Position numbers and translations under genes: made by a program | Assembly (NCBI GenBank): GCA_037893245.1 | Contig: JBAIAA010000537.1 | Span: 372,001-436,000 of the forward strand | Direction of reading: 5' to 3' | From: Crossaster papposus | Lineage: Eukaryota > Echinodermata > Asteroidea > Velatida > Solasteridae | DNA: 64,000 bases | The notes under the pieces: generated by a model | What the model was told of the DNA's origin: nothing | What the model saw: only the letters and a program-made list of their open reading frames with translations | Databases searched by the model: none | Part shown: one piece after another, positions 21,999 to 33,935 of the stretch | Position numbering within the stretch: the stretch's first letter is position 1 | Layout: the number at the start of each line of letters is the position of its first letter

Positions 21999-22609
21999 AT
22001 CGTTACCCAACCGATTTTGAAAAAGTTTTGATTTTTATAAATCTAATTTTTTGACCAAAACAGGTTTTGACATGTCAGGTCTAGCAAAAGTCTAGGAAAA
22101 AATCTGTTTCTATAAGTTCCATAACAATTTCGTGGGTTTTGAGCGGCCATGTTTTTTTAATGCATTTTCAATGAAAAAAACATGGCCGACCAGATAATCT
22201 TTAATGGAAGTTATAGAAACAATTTTTTTCCCTGGACTTTTGTCAGACCTGACATGTCAAAATCTGTTTTGGTCAAAAAATTAGATTTACAAAAATCCAA
22301 ACTTGTTAAAAATCGATTGGGTAATGAATGTTCCAGAGGTCAAAACGATAGCGACAAACCATTCGAACAGCGACTATAAATTCTACATCCGCCGCAAAAA
22401 TGGCACAGTAATACTGCATTGGTCACAAAGCGATCAACGGCACACACCACAATGGGCTAATAAACTGATAAAAGACGCTGTCAGCCTCCTGACATGCCCA
22501 AAGCGAATGCTATACATAATGCGCACAATACACGCCACCAACACAATAGCCTATGATGACCAACTTGACGTGGATGGATAGATGCAAAGTAAACAGCGAT
22601 ACCGGTTTC

Positions 22610-22835
22610 ACACTATGCAGTTACCCGGGTTATCTCGGGGTTAACGAAATATTTAACCCCGAGATTACCCGGGTTATTTGGAGCGTTCACAGTACTACAC
22701 TTCTCGGGGTTAGAAATTTTCCGGGTTAACTGCCTCGAAACCCCCACTTAACCCGGGTAATTTCAGACCCTACCCGCGAGGTGGCGGTTAACCCACTAAT
22801 TTCGGGGTTAACGATAGTCTTGGTGCAAGACCTTC
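22610..22835. repeat. CCCGGG-rich inverted-repeat cluster
   Basis: After TTTCACACTATGCAG the sequence holds ACCCGGGTTATCTCGGGGTTAA, then its inverted copy, then further GGGTTAACT and AACCCGGGTAA motifs and GTTCACAG. The pattern resembles 38580-38780 and 39485-39690. Probably a MITE family; its ends are not fixed. Confidence 0.6.
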
Positions 22836-23062
22836 TCATTTGTGTTTGATACACGATTCCCGCGAGAGGGGCGGTTCGTCGACCCGAGGCACAGACATAA
22901 TCACATAGACCGCCAGGTCCTATTCAAAACTACAGGATGATTTCGTGATTTTGCGGCGCCCGACTAAAATACCAACTATGGGCAAATTTAGCCCTCGGTA
23001 TAGGGAATTTGTACACACCCGAACTGTTCCAGTCAAATAATTATATGAAAGCATTTATCGAT

Positions 23063-23304
23063 TTAACCAGTTCGCGCCGGGATTATTTTAACATCGCCGA
23101 GCCCACGGGCGGGATTATTTTTAACGAAACTCACTCCGAAGCGTGTTCAGGCTGATAGTGCCGGGAAGCACACCCATGCATTACCGGCCTTGCCCGCTGC
23201 TGACATACATTTCCGAACTTGAACTTGGCGTGTTTATGCGTCATCCGTTTTGAATCTGGGAAAAGTTTTGCGTTTATATACGTCATCCGGCGCGAACTGG
23301 TTAA
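23063..23304. mobile_element. MITE with TTAACCAGTTCGCGCCGG termini (copy 1)
   Basis: A 242-bp unit with an 18-bp terminal inverted repeat, and inner CGTCATCCG and GGGATTATTTT repeated in direct pairs. Copies at 29795-30036 and 33516-33757 belong to the tandem units. The 85-residue minus frame across it is not supported as a gene. Confidence 0.85.
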
Positions 23305-23482
23305 AAGAAAATTACATAGGGCTATACCGTATGCCATGTATATATATTCTGGTTTATTATTAAAAACAATTACATGGTTGGCAGCCAATGGCTGAAATAA
23401 CCTTGTTTACAAGTACAAATTCATTATTAGTTAAGAAATTGGTATAACATATTTACAAACAGATACATGTATATGTACAAAT

Positions 23483-24937
23483 TTATAAAATCCTGGACAA
23501 TGCTGGAATAGAGGATTTTCTATATCTGTCAGTTCTACAGAGTGGTTGAACTAACCCTTTCAAAGAATTTTCTCTCAGATGTCTAAGTTTAAAGTCAGTT
23601 TTAAGAGGGGGAAGCATATTCCTATATCTGGTGGATTTCAACAGTTGTTCACCCCATTTAACAAAAAGCATAGCACGTCTATTTTCAAGAGAGGGAAGAT
23701 CTAAAATTTCAAGCGCTGTACGGTAACTTTGATATTCCTGATAGCCTATTATGATACGACATGCCCGTACTTGGACACTTTCTATTTTACCTGCCTGCTG
23801 TTTAGTAATAGAACTATGACAGACTTGGCTGGCATACTCAACTATGGGTCTAATATAACACATGAAAACAGAGACTAAGTCTGACCTAGGGACACCTGAT
23901 TTCTTTAAAATACACAAAGTAAACAACTTGCGTGACGCTCTGGAAACAATATCAGCTACATGTCTATCCCACTTAAGATCATTCTGTATTATAACACCAA
24001 GGAGCTTCATATGAGTGACAGTCTTTAGTTCAGATGAATTGAGGCTGAAGATGTAGTTTGGTGTTTGACGCCTTAAGAAACTGATTTTTATAATGTGGCA
24101 TTTGGAAGGATTGGGAACAACATCCTTAATTTTACACCAGTTGGACAGATCATCGAGATTGGTTTGCAATTGGGATTGCTCACCAAAATTGACAATCTCC
24201 CCAATCGTCAGGTCGTCCACATATTTCCATCGCCTGCAGCTACCAACTGCAGCGTCATTGACTAAAATAAGGAAAAGAATTGGCCCAAGCTTGGTTCCTT
24301 GGGGAACACCACAACTGATGGTAGCAAGAGAGGAAACATGGTTATTAACTTTGGTGTTATGTGTGCGACCGGTGAGGAAGTTACAGACAATAGGGATAAT
24401 AGAACGCCTGACCCCAAGATCAATTAGTTTGTTGATAACAATAGTATGATTGACACAATCAAAAGCTTTGGTGAAATCAACAGCAGAAAGATGGGCGTAA
24501 TGGTTAGGTTTATCAAGACCCTCGTAAACGGAGTTTAACATGTCTACAAGATAATGCACAGTAGAACTACCTTTAATATTACCATATTGTTTAAGATCCA
24601 GTTTATCAGTAATATCTTCAATTATCCACTTAACAACAAATGATTCAAGAATACGAGCAAAAATCGGAGTCAGTGAGATAGGTCTTAATTGATGAAATGA
24701 CAACATTTTCTTTTCCTTGGGAATTGGTACAATGGTTGCAGTTTTCCAAACACCAGGAAAGTTACCATTAATAATGCACGAGTTAAATATATGAGTCAGA
24801 GGTCTTGAGAGTTCAGGTGCAAATTCTTTGATTAATCTGATGGGTAAGTCTGAAGGATGACTGGATTTGTTTGTTTTTAGAACATTAGGAGGTGGGGTGT
24901 CTGCAGGCAGGTACGCAGGTAGGTTTTCTGTGTCCAA
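23483..24937 (-). pseudogene. CR1-like LINE reverse transcriptase region (copy 1)
   Basis: A 484-residue frame carrying the reverse-transcriptase half of an APE-type LINE. It shows RPISLTPIFARILES (about 85-99), the palm aspartate in DFTKAFDCVNH (154-164), GVPQGTKLGPILFLILVND (210-228) and the catalytic YVDD (239-242), then the conserved KLLGVIIQNDLKW thumb-side segment and a normal C-terminal end. The frame is intact to its stop at 23483. It is cut off from the endonuclease upstream by an 11-bp deletion near 24999 that copy 3 lacks. The 3' UTR runs to about 23310, with an AATAATAAAC polyadenylation-like motif on the minus strand. Confidence 0.93.
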
Positions 24938-24983
24938 AGCAGGGAGCTGATTACAGATTTGAGCAAAGTGATTGTTGATGGCT

Positions 24984-25901
24984 TCAGCTGTGTGTTCTAG
25001 CTCCAGGTATTGGTGTTGGCTTCGGTTTCAAGTGACAAATGTTCTGGACTTGTTTGTGCCACTTAGCTGGATGGTAACGCTTGAGGTTACGGACAGATTC
25101 AATGTAAAATTTAGTTTTGGCATTTTTTATCAGATTATGAATTTGATTGCGCAAGAAACGCCATTTCATCATATCTCTCTTAATGTACGCTTGTTGGCGA
25201 AGTGAAAAAACTTTCTTGATTAGAGGAGTCATCCAAGGTTTATCCGAAGGACGTAGCCCCGATTCACTGACAGGAAAGTGTTGCTTATAGGCACTATTGA
25301 TTTTTGTCACGAAATTGTTAACGATGTTATCAGTTGAGTGTTCATCTGAGGAAACAACATTCCACGTATGGTCGGTAATCCATTGGCCAAAAGACCGCAC
25401 TGCTGAATCCCGGTATGGGCGCCAGCTAAATTTGGAGCTTATTTGAATTGGGAGTTCAACAGAGGGTTTGACGAGGATGCAGCAGTGATCACTTCTTCCC
25501 AAGGGTGATAACCTTTCAGGTTCGACAAATGATACCGGAGAGTTTGTATAGATCTTGTCCAGAGTAGCATTTTCTCGGGTAGGGAATGATATGAGCTGAG
25601 TCATACCAAGATCCGATTCCATGGTGGTGGTTTGAAGATGATTAAAATCTCCAACAATGGTGAAAATAGCAGAGAAATCCTTTGTACGGATGTCGTCGAC
25701 TGTGTAGAAAATATGCTGAAGTATTTCCTCGGCATAGTTGGAACCCGGGGGGTAGTAAATTACACAAATGTACAAATTACTTGTTGAGCGAAGGACTTGT
25801 TTCAGATCACATTTGAGCCACAAACACTCAAACTCACAGGAGTGGTTTAGCACTGGGTGTACATTCATATTGTCCTTGGCATAAACAGCCAGAATCGTCA
25901 A
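24984..25901 (-). pseudogene. LINE endonuclease and linker (copy 1), broken at both ends
   Basis: 305 residues of the same LINE. AP-endonuclease motifs are GDFN (84-87), LDKIYTNSPV (114-123) and GRSDHC (135-140); a basic linker follows (KKVFSLRQQAYIKRDMMKWR). The upstream end is broken by a 60-bp palindrome (25891-25950) that introduces a stop after the first part of the endonuclease. The downstream end is frameshifted by the 11-bp deletion. The ATG used here is only the first in the broken frame and not a real start. Confidence 0.9.
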
Positions 25902-25950
25902 AACGGACGCGGTGGTGGTGCACCACCACCGCGTCCGTTTTGACGATTCT
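25891..25950. repeat. Perfect 60-bp palindrome inside the LINE frame
   Basis: AGAATCGTCAAAACGGACGC followed by GGTGGTGGTG, then the exact reverse complement with no spacer. On the minus strand the NRQNGRGGG end of the first frame is followed by its own inverted complement, ending in a stop. Present unchanged in copy 3 at 36359-36418. Confidence 0.95.
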
Positions 25951-26842
25951 TAGCAAAGCATGTAAATCCTGGAATGTTAGCGGAATGAATAGTAGATTCA
26001 TTTAGCCAGGTCTCAGTGACTGCAGCTAAATCAACCATATTAGCAGTGAGAAGTAGTTGTAATTCCTCCATTTTATTTATTAGAGACCGTGCATTGGTGA
26101 GCAGTAACCTAGGAAGTGGGGATTTTTTAACATGCTGATCAGATTGGGGAAGCATAACAGGTACCAGGTAACGTGCTCTGGGTGTCATAAAAAGTTGTTT
26201 CTGTACAACAGTACGAGTAGAAGTAATAACAACTGGTATAGCTGCTTCCAAAATTGAATAGTTTGGGCGTTTACTTCTTTTCAACCGTTGACCACCTTTG
26301 CGTCCTCGAGGTCGTTTGCAAATTCCAAGTGACTTTATATAATCAAAAGTTGACTTGTGTAGATGATATTTACTACAAAGTGATACAAGTTGGGTTTGGG
26401 AATATATCAATCTGTTGTTGGATGCAGTCAGATTGATTTCCGTTGTTGAGTTGATCCCAAGTTTATTCTTCATAATCATCATACTGTTGTCATGATGCAA
26501 TGCTATTGTTGTAGCTCCTACTTTACCAAGGTCATTGTAGTGTATTGGGCCTGGGTTCTTCAGGACGTCCATGAACACGGTTATGTCCGAGGGTGGGTCA
26601 TGGCCAGGAATAGCGAAACAGGTCTGGCCGTGTTTAGACCATTTAGATATTGGTTTCTTAGTAGATCGAAAACCAAAGGTACAAAGTTGAGTTGATGATG
26701 GCTGCGGTTGACATACAGCAGGTAAAATTACAAAGCGCAAACTGCAAGAGATTTCAGTATGACGAAAAGGGTAAAAAGCAGATGTGAAGATTATAATCGC
26801 TAAAAATACAGTACTGTTTCTTGGTATACAAACAGCTGCCAT
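25898..26842 (-). pseudogene. LINE N-terminal region with 2A-like motif (copy 1)
   Basis: 314 residues from ATG. A hydrophobic stretch (about 11-25, TVFLAIIIFTSAFYPF) could act as a signal or anchor. At 92-99 stands DVLKNPGP, a 2A-like ribosome-skipping motif with Leu in the usual Glu position. A basic stretch follows (KRPRGRKGGQRLKRSKR). The start of the AP endonuclease is LLLTNARSLINKMEEL, with the catalytic ETW in AAVTETWLNES. APE-type LINEs of sea urchins are known to carry N-terminal 2A sequences, so this layout is expected for a CR1-like family. Upstream, 26843 to about 27090 is the probable 5' UTR. The frame ends in the palindrome, so the copy is inactive. Confidence 0.88.
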
Positions 26843-27074
26843 CTTACATTACATGTAGTGCTAGTAGTAGTCCATGTTCACCAAGGTTGTCAAGAATTTG
26901 CATCAGAAATTCAGCATTTTCAGGTCACAAAGAATGTAAATAATATCACCAGCACACTCCACAGATAAAGAACATGAACACAAACTTCAAATAGAAGACG
27001 GATAACTCAACTAAAAGAATATTTTTGTAGATTTAAAAAACACTTATTGCACACAAAATAAAAGTGCTGGCAGC

Positions 27075-27605
27075 CATTTTAAACAGCGCCCTCAACAAAA
27101 TATATGTGTTGTAGACAATCAACCCACACGGCACTGAAAGTTCCTTTTGCCCCAAAAGAATGCTACGACACAAGTTTCGCTGTCAGTGGTGCAAAGTTTT
27201 GGAATAATCTGTCTGAACAATTGCGAACATTGGACTCATTCAGCACATCTAAATGGCGGCACTCGAACATGTCATCCGTTAGATTTTATGCCAATTGCGC
27301 TGATCTACGGAGTTATAACTTGGTTGCCACTGTGGAGCCGGATGGGAATTTCCCCTTCTCTTTTTCCCCCCAAAGGTTTTTTTTGCGGGTTTTCGCCTAT
27401 CTCGTAAATCAGAATTAGTATCAATGTTTTGGATTCATGTAAAATCCGTGTACGTCTGTAAATATTATGTTTGTAACTTTCTGTACATGTTGTTGTTGTT
27501 ATAATACTGTTATTTTATTTAATGATGTATGCAGGGCCCTAATGAAAACCAGTTTTAAACTGTTTGGCACACCCTGGGTAAATAAATATGAATAAATAAA
27601 TAAAT
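27075..27605 (+). pseudogene. 3' end of a second LINE family (copy 1)
   Basis: The plus-strand frame reads KFWNNLSEQLRTLDSFSTS, the usual last segment of LINE reverse transcriptases (WN.LP..lR...s...FK). It then runs through a 3' UTR to an AATAAATAAATAAATAAA tail. The same end closes the plus-strand LINE at 55.0-59.7 kb (59240-59685), with the same flank beyond it. Only the 3' end is present, the normal result of 5' truncation. Confidence 0.85.
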
Positions 27606-27639
27606 AAACGAGTTTCGGAGTCAACCATTTAAGTGACAC

Positions 27640-28000
27640 CCGAAACTCTAGTTAGTACCGTTAGGGTAGTCACGATTCCACAACAGCCGGAAAGTGTTCG
27701 CCTTTTGCGGACGTGCCGCGTGCAATTTATGGGAAACACACAGCGTGTGTACCGTATACATTGAATAAAAACGACTCAGCGCGCATGCGGGGCGAGTAGC
27801 TATTAGAGCTATGCTTTGAATGTCCTCGGAATTTCACGGGTCTTTTCAACACTTGCGTCAAGACTGATTTCGGGAACAAATCGCTTGACAATCGAGGGCG
27901 CCCTCAATAAGCCCGTTTTCGGAGTATTGATGATTAATGAACTACGGGACGGCGCGCCCCGGAACAAATGAAAAACTCAGTCTTGGAACAAGACTGGATG
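27640..28000 (-). mobile_element. TIR segment with AGTCTTG hairpin tip (copy 1)
   Basis: Read on the minus strand it begins CCAGTCTTGTTCCAAGACTG and passes through TTTGTTCCGGGGCGCGCCG, ATACTCCGAAAACGGGCTTA, GAGGGCGCCCTC and, at its inner end, CGCATGCGCGCTGAGTCG. These blocks recur in order at 19463, 31512-31700, 38110-38470, 40333, 45690-45815 and 59720-60066. It is one end of a MULE-like family. Confidence 0.8.
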
Positions 28001-28114
28001 TTGACTCGCGACAGAGAGACAATAAAAAACCGGAAATTGAATTAGCCACGTATTCGGCCCGAGATTTGCCAACTTGGGCCCAGAATCTAGAACCTCTGGA
28101 GCATTTACTACCCA

Positions 28115-28728
28115 AGCCCAAGTCTAATGGCCTCGCACCATACGTCAGTCAGTGCAAACTGGGTTTTTCCCCCACTTATTTCATGGAAATCATTCGGTCT
28201 CGAACTCGGCATATGCAGGTTCATTTATTATAGCGCATCGATATTTCGCAAAAATTTGGACTTTTTTCGTGGTTCCGTCTGGTGTAATTTGTCTCTACAT
28301 CTGCGTTATAAAGTTTTTAAAATAATCGCGATAAACGCAAAACAATATGGCGGACCAAGTCTGCGCAGGCGCGGCGTGCAAAGCTCGTCGCACCGAACAA
28401 CAGAGGGCACTAACAGCGCGCCTTTTGTTGTTCGGTGCGTCGAGCTGTGCACGCATGCACAGACTTGTTCCGTCATATTGTTTTGCGTTTGTCGCGAATT
28501 TTTTTAAAAACTTTATAACGCAGATTCAGAGACAAATTACACAAGGCGGAACCGCGAAAAAGTCATAATTTTTGCGAAATATTGATGAGCTATAATAAAT
28601 GAACCTGCATGCCTGGTTTGAGACCGAATGATTTTCATGAAATAAGTAAAACAAATCCCATTTTGCAATGATGGAGGTATGGCCTACAGCACAGAGTGTA
28701 CTCTAGTGCGGGGCCATAGACTAGGGCT
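28115..28728. mobile_element. Palindromic MITE, copy 2
   Basis: Same element as 21385-21998, carried by the tandem duplication. Confidence 0.8.
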
Positions 28729-29794
28729 ATCGTTACCCAACCGATTTTGAAAAAGTTTTGATTTTTATAAATCTAATTTTTTGACCAAAACAGGTTTTGA
28801 CATGTCAGGTCTAGCAAAAGTCTAGGAAAAAATCTGTTTCTATAAGTTCCATAACAATTTCGTGGGTTTTGAGCGGCCATGTTTTTTTAATGCATTTTCA
28901 ATGAAAAAAACATGGCCGACCAGATAATCTTTAATGGAAGTTATAGAAACAATTTTTTTCCCTGGACTTTTGTCAGACCTGACATGTCAAAATCTGTTTT
29001 GGTCAAAAAATTAGATTTACAAAAATCCAAACTTGTTAAAAATCGATTGGGTAATGAATGTTCCAGAGGTCAAAACGATAGCGACAAACCATTCGAACAG
29101 CGACTATAAATTCTACATCCGCCGCAAAAATGGCACAGTAATACTGCATTGGTCACAAAGCGATCAACGGCACACACCACAATGGGCTAATAAACTGATA
29201 AAAGACGCTGTCAGCCTCCTGACATGCCCGAAGCGAATGCTATACATAATGCGCACAATACACGCCACCAACACAATAGCCTATGATGACCAACTTGACG
29301 TGGATGGATAGATGCAAAGTAAACAGCGATACCGGTTTCACACTATGCAGTTACCCGGGTTATCTCGGGGTTAACGAAATATTTAACCCCGAGATTACCC
29401 GGGTTATTTGGAGCGTTCACAGTACTACACTTCTCGGGGTTAGAAATTTTCCGGGTTAACTGCCTCGAAACCCCCACTTAACCCGGGTAATTTCAGACCC
29501 TACCCGCGAGGTGGCGGTTAACCCACTAATTTCGGGGTTAACGATAGTCTTGGTGCAAGACCTTCTCATTTGTGTTTGATACACGATTCCCGCGAGAGGG
29601 GCGGTTCGTCGACCCGAGGCACAGACATATAAACACATAGACCGCCAGGTCCTATTCAAAACTACAGGATGATTTCGTGATTTTGCGGCGCCCGACTAAA
29701 ATACCAACTATGGGCAAATTTAGCCCTCGGTATAGGGAATTTGTACACACCCGAACTGTTCCAGTCAAATAATTATATGAAAGCATTTATCGAT

Positions 29795-30036
29795 TTAACC
29801 AGTTCGCGCCGGGATTATTTTAACATCGCCGAGCCCACGGGCGGGATTATTTTTAACGAAACTCAATCCGAAGCGTGTTCAGGCTGATAGTGCCGGGAAG
29901 CACACCCATGCATTACCGGCCTTGCCCGCTGCTGACATACATTTCCGAACTTGAACTTGGCGTGTTTATGCGTCATCCGTTTTGAATCTGGGAAAAGTTT
30001 TGCGTTTATATACGTCATCCGGCGCGAACTGGTTAA
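29795..30036. mobile_element. TTAACCAGTTCGCGCC MITE, copy 2
   Basis: Same element as 23063-23304. Confidence 0.85.
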
Positions 30037-30214
30037 AAGAAAATTACATAGGGCTATACCGTATGCCATGTATATATATTCTGGTTTATTATTAAAAACA
30101 ATTACATGGTTGGCAGCCAATGGCTGAAATAACCTTGTTTACAAGTACAAATTCATTATTAGTTAAGAAATTGGTATAACATATTTACAAACAGATACAT
30201 GTATATGTACAAAT

Positions 30215-31511
30215 TTATAAAATCCTGGACAATGCTGGAATAGAGGATTTTCTATATCTGTCAGTTCTACAGAGTGGTTGAACTAACCCTTTCAAAGAAT
30301 TTTCTCTCAGATGTCTAAGTTTAAAGTCAGTTTTAAGAGGGGGAAGCATATTCCTATATCTGGTGGATTTCAACAGTTGTTCACCCCATTTAACAAAAAG
30401 CATAGCACGTCTATTTTCAAGAGAGGGAAGATCTAAAATTTCAAGCGCTGTACGGTAACTTTGATATTCCTGATAGCCTATTATGATACGACATGCCCGT
30501 ACTTGGACACTTTCTATTTTACCTGCCTGCTGTTTAGTAATAGAACTATGACAGACTTGGCTGGCATACTCAACTATGGGTCTAATATAACACATGAAAA
30601 CAGAGACTAAGTCTGACCTAGGGACACCTGATTTCTTTAAAATACACAAAGTAAACAACTTGCGTGACGCTCTGGAAACAATATCAGCTACATGTCTATC
30701 CCACTTAAGATCATTCTGTATTATAACACCAAGGAGATTCATATGAGTGACAGTCTTTAGTTCAGATGAATTGAGGCTGAAGATGTAGTTTGGTGTTTGA
30801 CGCCTTAAGAAACTGATTTTTATAATGTGGCATTTGGAAGGATTGGGAACAACATCCTTAATTTTACACCAGTTGGACAGATCATCGAGATTGGTTTGCA
30901 ATTGGGATTGCTCACCAAAATTGACAATCTCCCCAATCGTCAGGTCGTCCACATATTTCCATCGCCTGCAGCTACCAACTGCAGCGTCATTGACTAAAAT
31001 AAGGAAAAGAATTGGCCCAAGCTTGGTTCCTTGGGGAACACCACAACTGATGGTAGCAAGAGAGGAAACATGGTTATTAACTTTGGTGTTATGTGTGCGA
31101 CCGGTGAGGAAGTTACAGACAATAGGGATAATAGAACGCCTGACCCCAAGATCAATTAGTTTGTTGATAACAATAGTATGATTGACACAATCAAAAGCTT
31201 TGGTGAAATCAACAGCAGAAAGATGGGCGTAATGGTTAGGTTTATCAAGACCCTCGTAAACGGAGTTTAACATGTCTACAAGATAATGCACAGTAGAACT
31301 ACCTTTAATATTACCATATTGTTTAAGATCCAGTTTATCAGTAATATCTTCAATTATCCACTTAACAACAAATGATTCAAGAATACGAGCAAAAATCGGA
31401 GTCAGTGAGATAGGTCTTAATTGATGAAATGACAACATTTTCTTTTCCTTGGGAATTGGTACAATGGTTGCAGTTTTCCAAACACCAGGAAAGTTACCAT
31501 TAATAATGCAC
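30215..31511 (-). pseudogene. LINE reverse transcriptase, 5'-deleted (copy 2)
   Basis: The reverse transcriptase is intact from just before the RPISLTPIFARILES motif to the stop, including YVDD, but everything upstream was removed by the 3-kb deletion. One visible substitution from copy 1 is HMNLLGV for HMKLLGV. It cannot encode a working element. Confidence 0.92.
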
Positions 31512-31837
31512 GGGGCGAGTAGCTATTAGAGCTATGCTTTGAATGTCCTCGGAATTTCACGGGTCTTTTCAACACTTGCGTCAAGACTGATTTCGGGAAC
31601 AAATCGCTTGACAATCGAGGGCGCCCTCAATAAGCCCGTTTTCGGAGTATTGATGATTAATGAACTACGGGACGGCGCGCCCCGGAACAAATGAAAAACT
31701 CAGTCTTGGAACAAGACTGGATGTTGACTCGCGACAGAGAGACAATAAAAAACCGGAAATTGAATTAGCCACGTATTCGGCCCGAGATTTGCCAACTTGG
31801 GCCCAGAATCTAGAACCTCTGGAGCATTTACTACCCA

Positions 31838-32451
31838 AGCCCAAGTCTAATGGCCTCGCACCATACGTCAGTCAGTGCAAACTGGGTTTTTCCCCCACTT
31901 ATTTCATGGAAATCATTCGGTCTCGAACTCGGCATATGCAGGTTCATTTATTATAGCGCATCGATATTTCGCAAAAATTTGGACTTTTTTCGTGGTTCCG
32001 TCTGGTGTAATTTGTCTCTACATCTGCGTTATAAAGTTTTTAAAATAATCGCGATAAACGCAAAACAATATGGCGGACCAAGTCTGCGCAGGCGCGGCGT
32101 GCAAAGCTCGTCGCACCGAACAACAGAGGGCACTAACAGCGCGCCTTTTGTTGTTCGGTGCGTCGAGCTGTGCACGCATGCACAGACTTGTTCCGTCATA
32201 TTGTTTTGCGTTTGTCGCGAATTTTTTTAAAAACTTTATAACGCAGATTCAGAGACAAATTACACAAGGCGGAACCGCGAAAAAGTCATAATTTTTGCGA
32301 AATATTGATGAGCTATAATAAATGAACCTGCATGCCTGGTTTGAGACCGAATGATTTTCATGAAATAAGTAAAACAAATCCCATTTTGCAATGATGGAGG
32401 TATGGCCTACAGCACAGAGTGTACTCTAGTGCGGGGCCATAGACTAGGGCT
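31838..32451. mobile_element. Palindromic MITE, copy 3
   Basis: Same element as 21385-21998. Confidence 0.8.
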
Positions 32452-33515
32452 ATCGTTACCCAACCGATTTTGAAAAAGTTTTGATTTTTATAAATCTAAT
32501 TTTTTGACCAAAACAGGTTTTGACATGTCAGGTCTAGCAAAAGTCTAGGAAAAAATCTGTTTCTATAAGTTCCATAACAATTTCGTGGGTTTTGAGCGGC
32601 CATGTTTTTTTAATGCATTTTCAATGAAAAAAACATGGCCGACCAGATAATCTTTAATGGAAGTTATAGAAACAATTTTTTTCCCTGGACTTTTGTCAGA
32701 CCTGACATGTCAAAATCTGTTTTGGTCAAAAAATTAGATTTACAAAAATCCAAACTTGTTAAAAATCGATTGGGTAATGAATGTTCCAGAGGTCAAAACG
32801 ATAGCGACAAACCATTCGAACAGCGACTATAAATTCTACATCCGCCGCAAAAATGGCACAGTAATACTGCATTGGTCACAAAGCGATCAACGGCACACAC
32901 CACAATGGGCTAATAAACTGATAAAAGACGCTGTCAGCCTCCTGACATGCCCGAAGCGAATGCTATACATAATGCGCACAATACACGCCACCAACACAAT
33001 AGCCTATGATGACCAACTTGACGTGGATGGATAGATGCAAAGTAAACAGCGATACCGGTTTCACACTATGCAGTTACCCGGGTTATCTCGGGGTTAACGA
33101 AATATTTAACCCCGAGATTACCCGGGTTATTTGGAGCGTTCACAGTACTACACTTCTCGGGGTTAGAAATTTTCCGGGTTAACTGCCTCGAAACCCCCAC
33201 TTAACCCGGGTAATTTCAGACCCTACCCGCGAGGTGGCGGTTAACCCACTAATTTCGGGGTTAACGATAGTCTTGGTGCAAGACCTTCTCATTTGTGTTT
33301 GATACACGATTCCCGCGAGAGGGGCGGTTCGTCGACCCGAGGCACAGACATAATCACATAGACCGCCAGGTCCTATTCAAAACTACAGGATGATTTCGTG
33401 ATTTTGCGGCGCCCGACTAAAATACCAACTATGGGCAAATTTAGCCCTCGGTATAGGGAATTTGTACACACCCGAACTGTTCCAGTCAAATAATTATATG
33501 AAAGCATTTATCGAT

Positions 33516-33757
33516 TTAACCAGTTCGCGCCGGGATTATTTTAACATCGCCGAGCCCACGGGCGGGATTATTTTTAACGAAACTCAATCCGAAGCGTGTT
33601 CAGGCTGATAGTGCCGGGAAGCACACCCATGCATTACCGGCCTTGCCCGCTGCTGACATACATTTCCGAACTTGAACTTGGCGTGTTTATGCGTCATCCG
33701 TTTTGAATCTGGGAAAAGTTTTGCGTTTATATACGTCATCCGGCGCGAACTGGTTAA
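33516..33757. mobile_element. TTAACCAGTTCGCGCC MITE, copy 3
   Basis: Same element as 23063-23304. Confidence 0.85.
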
Positions 33758-33935
33758 AAGAAAATTACATAGGGCTATACCGTATGCCATGTATATATAT
33801 TCTGGTTTATTATTAAAAACAATTACATGGTTGGCAGCCAATGGCTGAAATAACCTTGTTTACAAGTACAAATTCATTATTAGTTAAGAAATTGGTATAA
33901 CATATTTACAAACAGATACATGTATATGTACAAAT

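Larger units (their letters stand above)
19255..22605. mobile_element. Composite foldback-family element with nested insertions
   Basis: From CATAGAGTTATATT at 19255 the sequence matches 53732-54858 once two insertions are removed (19463-20636 and 21385-21998). The inner part folds on itself: 21103-22165, without the nested MITE, is the inverted copy of about 22172-22605, with the centre near 22168. The outer left part has no partner arm here, and the right end runs into other repeats. No transposase is seen. Confidence 0.75.
21364..28093. repeat. Tandem triplication, unit copy 1 (6730 bp)
   Basis: The unit starts at CTCTGGAGCATTTAC and ends at AATCTAGAAC, immediately followed by the next copy. 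It contains, in order, a palindromic MITE, the foldback right arm, CCCGGG-rich repeats, a MITE with TTAACCAGTTCGCGCC ends, the 2A-type LINE (minus strand), a fragment of a second LINE (plus strand), and a TIR segment with the AGTCTTG hairpin. Copies differ by very few bases, so the event is recent or an assembly duplication. Confidence 0.93.
28094..31816. repeat. Tandem triplication, unit copy 2 (internally deleted)
   Basis: It matches copy 1 up to 31511, equivalent to copy-1 position about 24779, and then resumes at the equivalent of 27789. About 3.0 kb is missing: the LINE N-terminus, endonuclease, 5' UTR and second-LINE fragment. The junction TAATGCAC/GGGGCGAG shows at most a single base of shared sequence. 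Confidence 0.93.
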
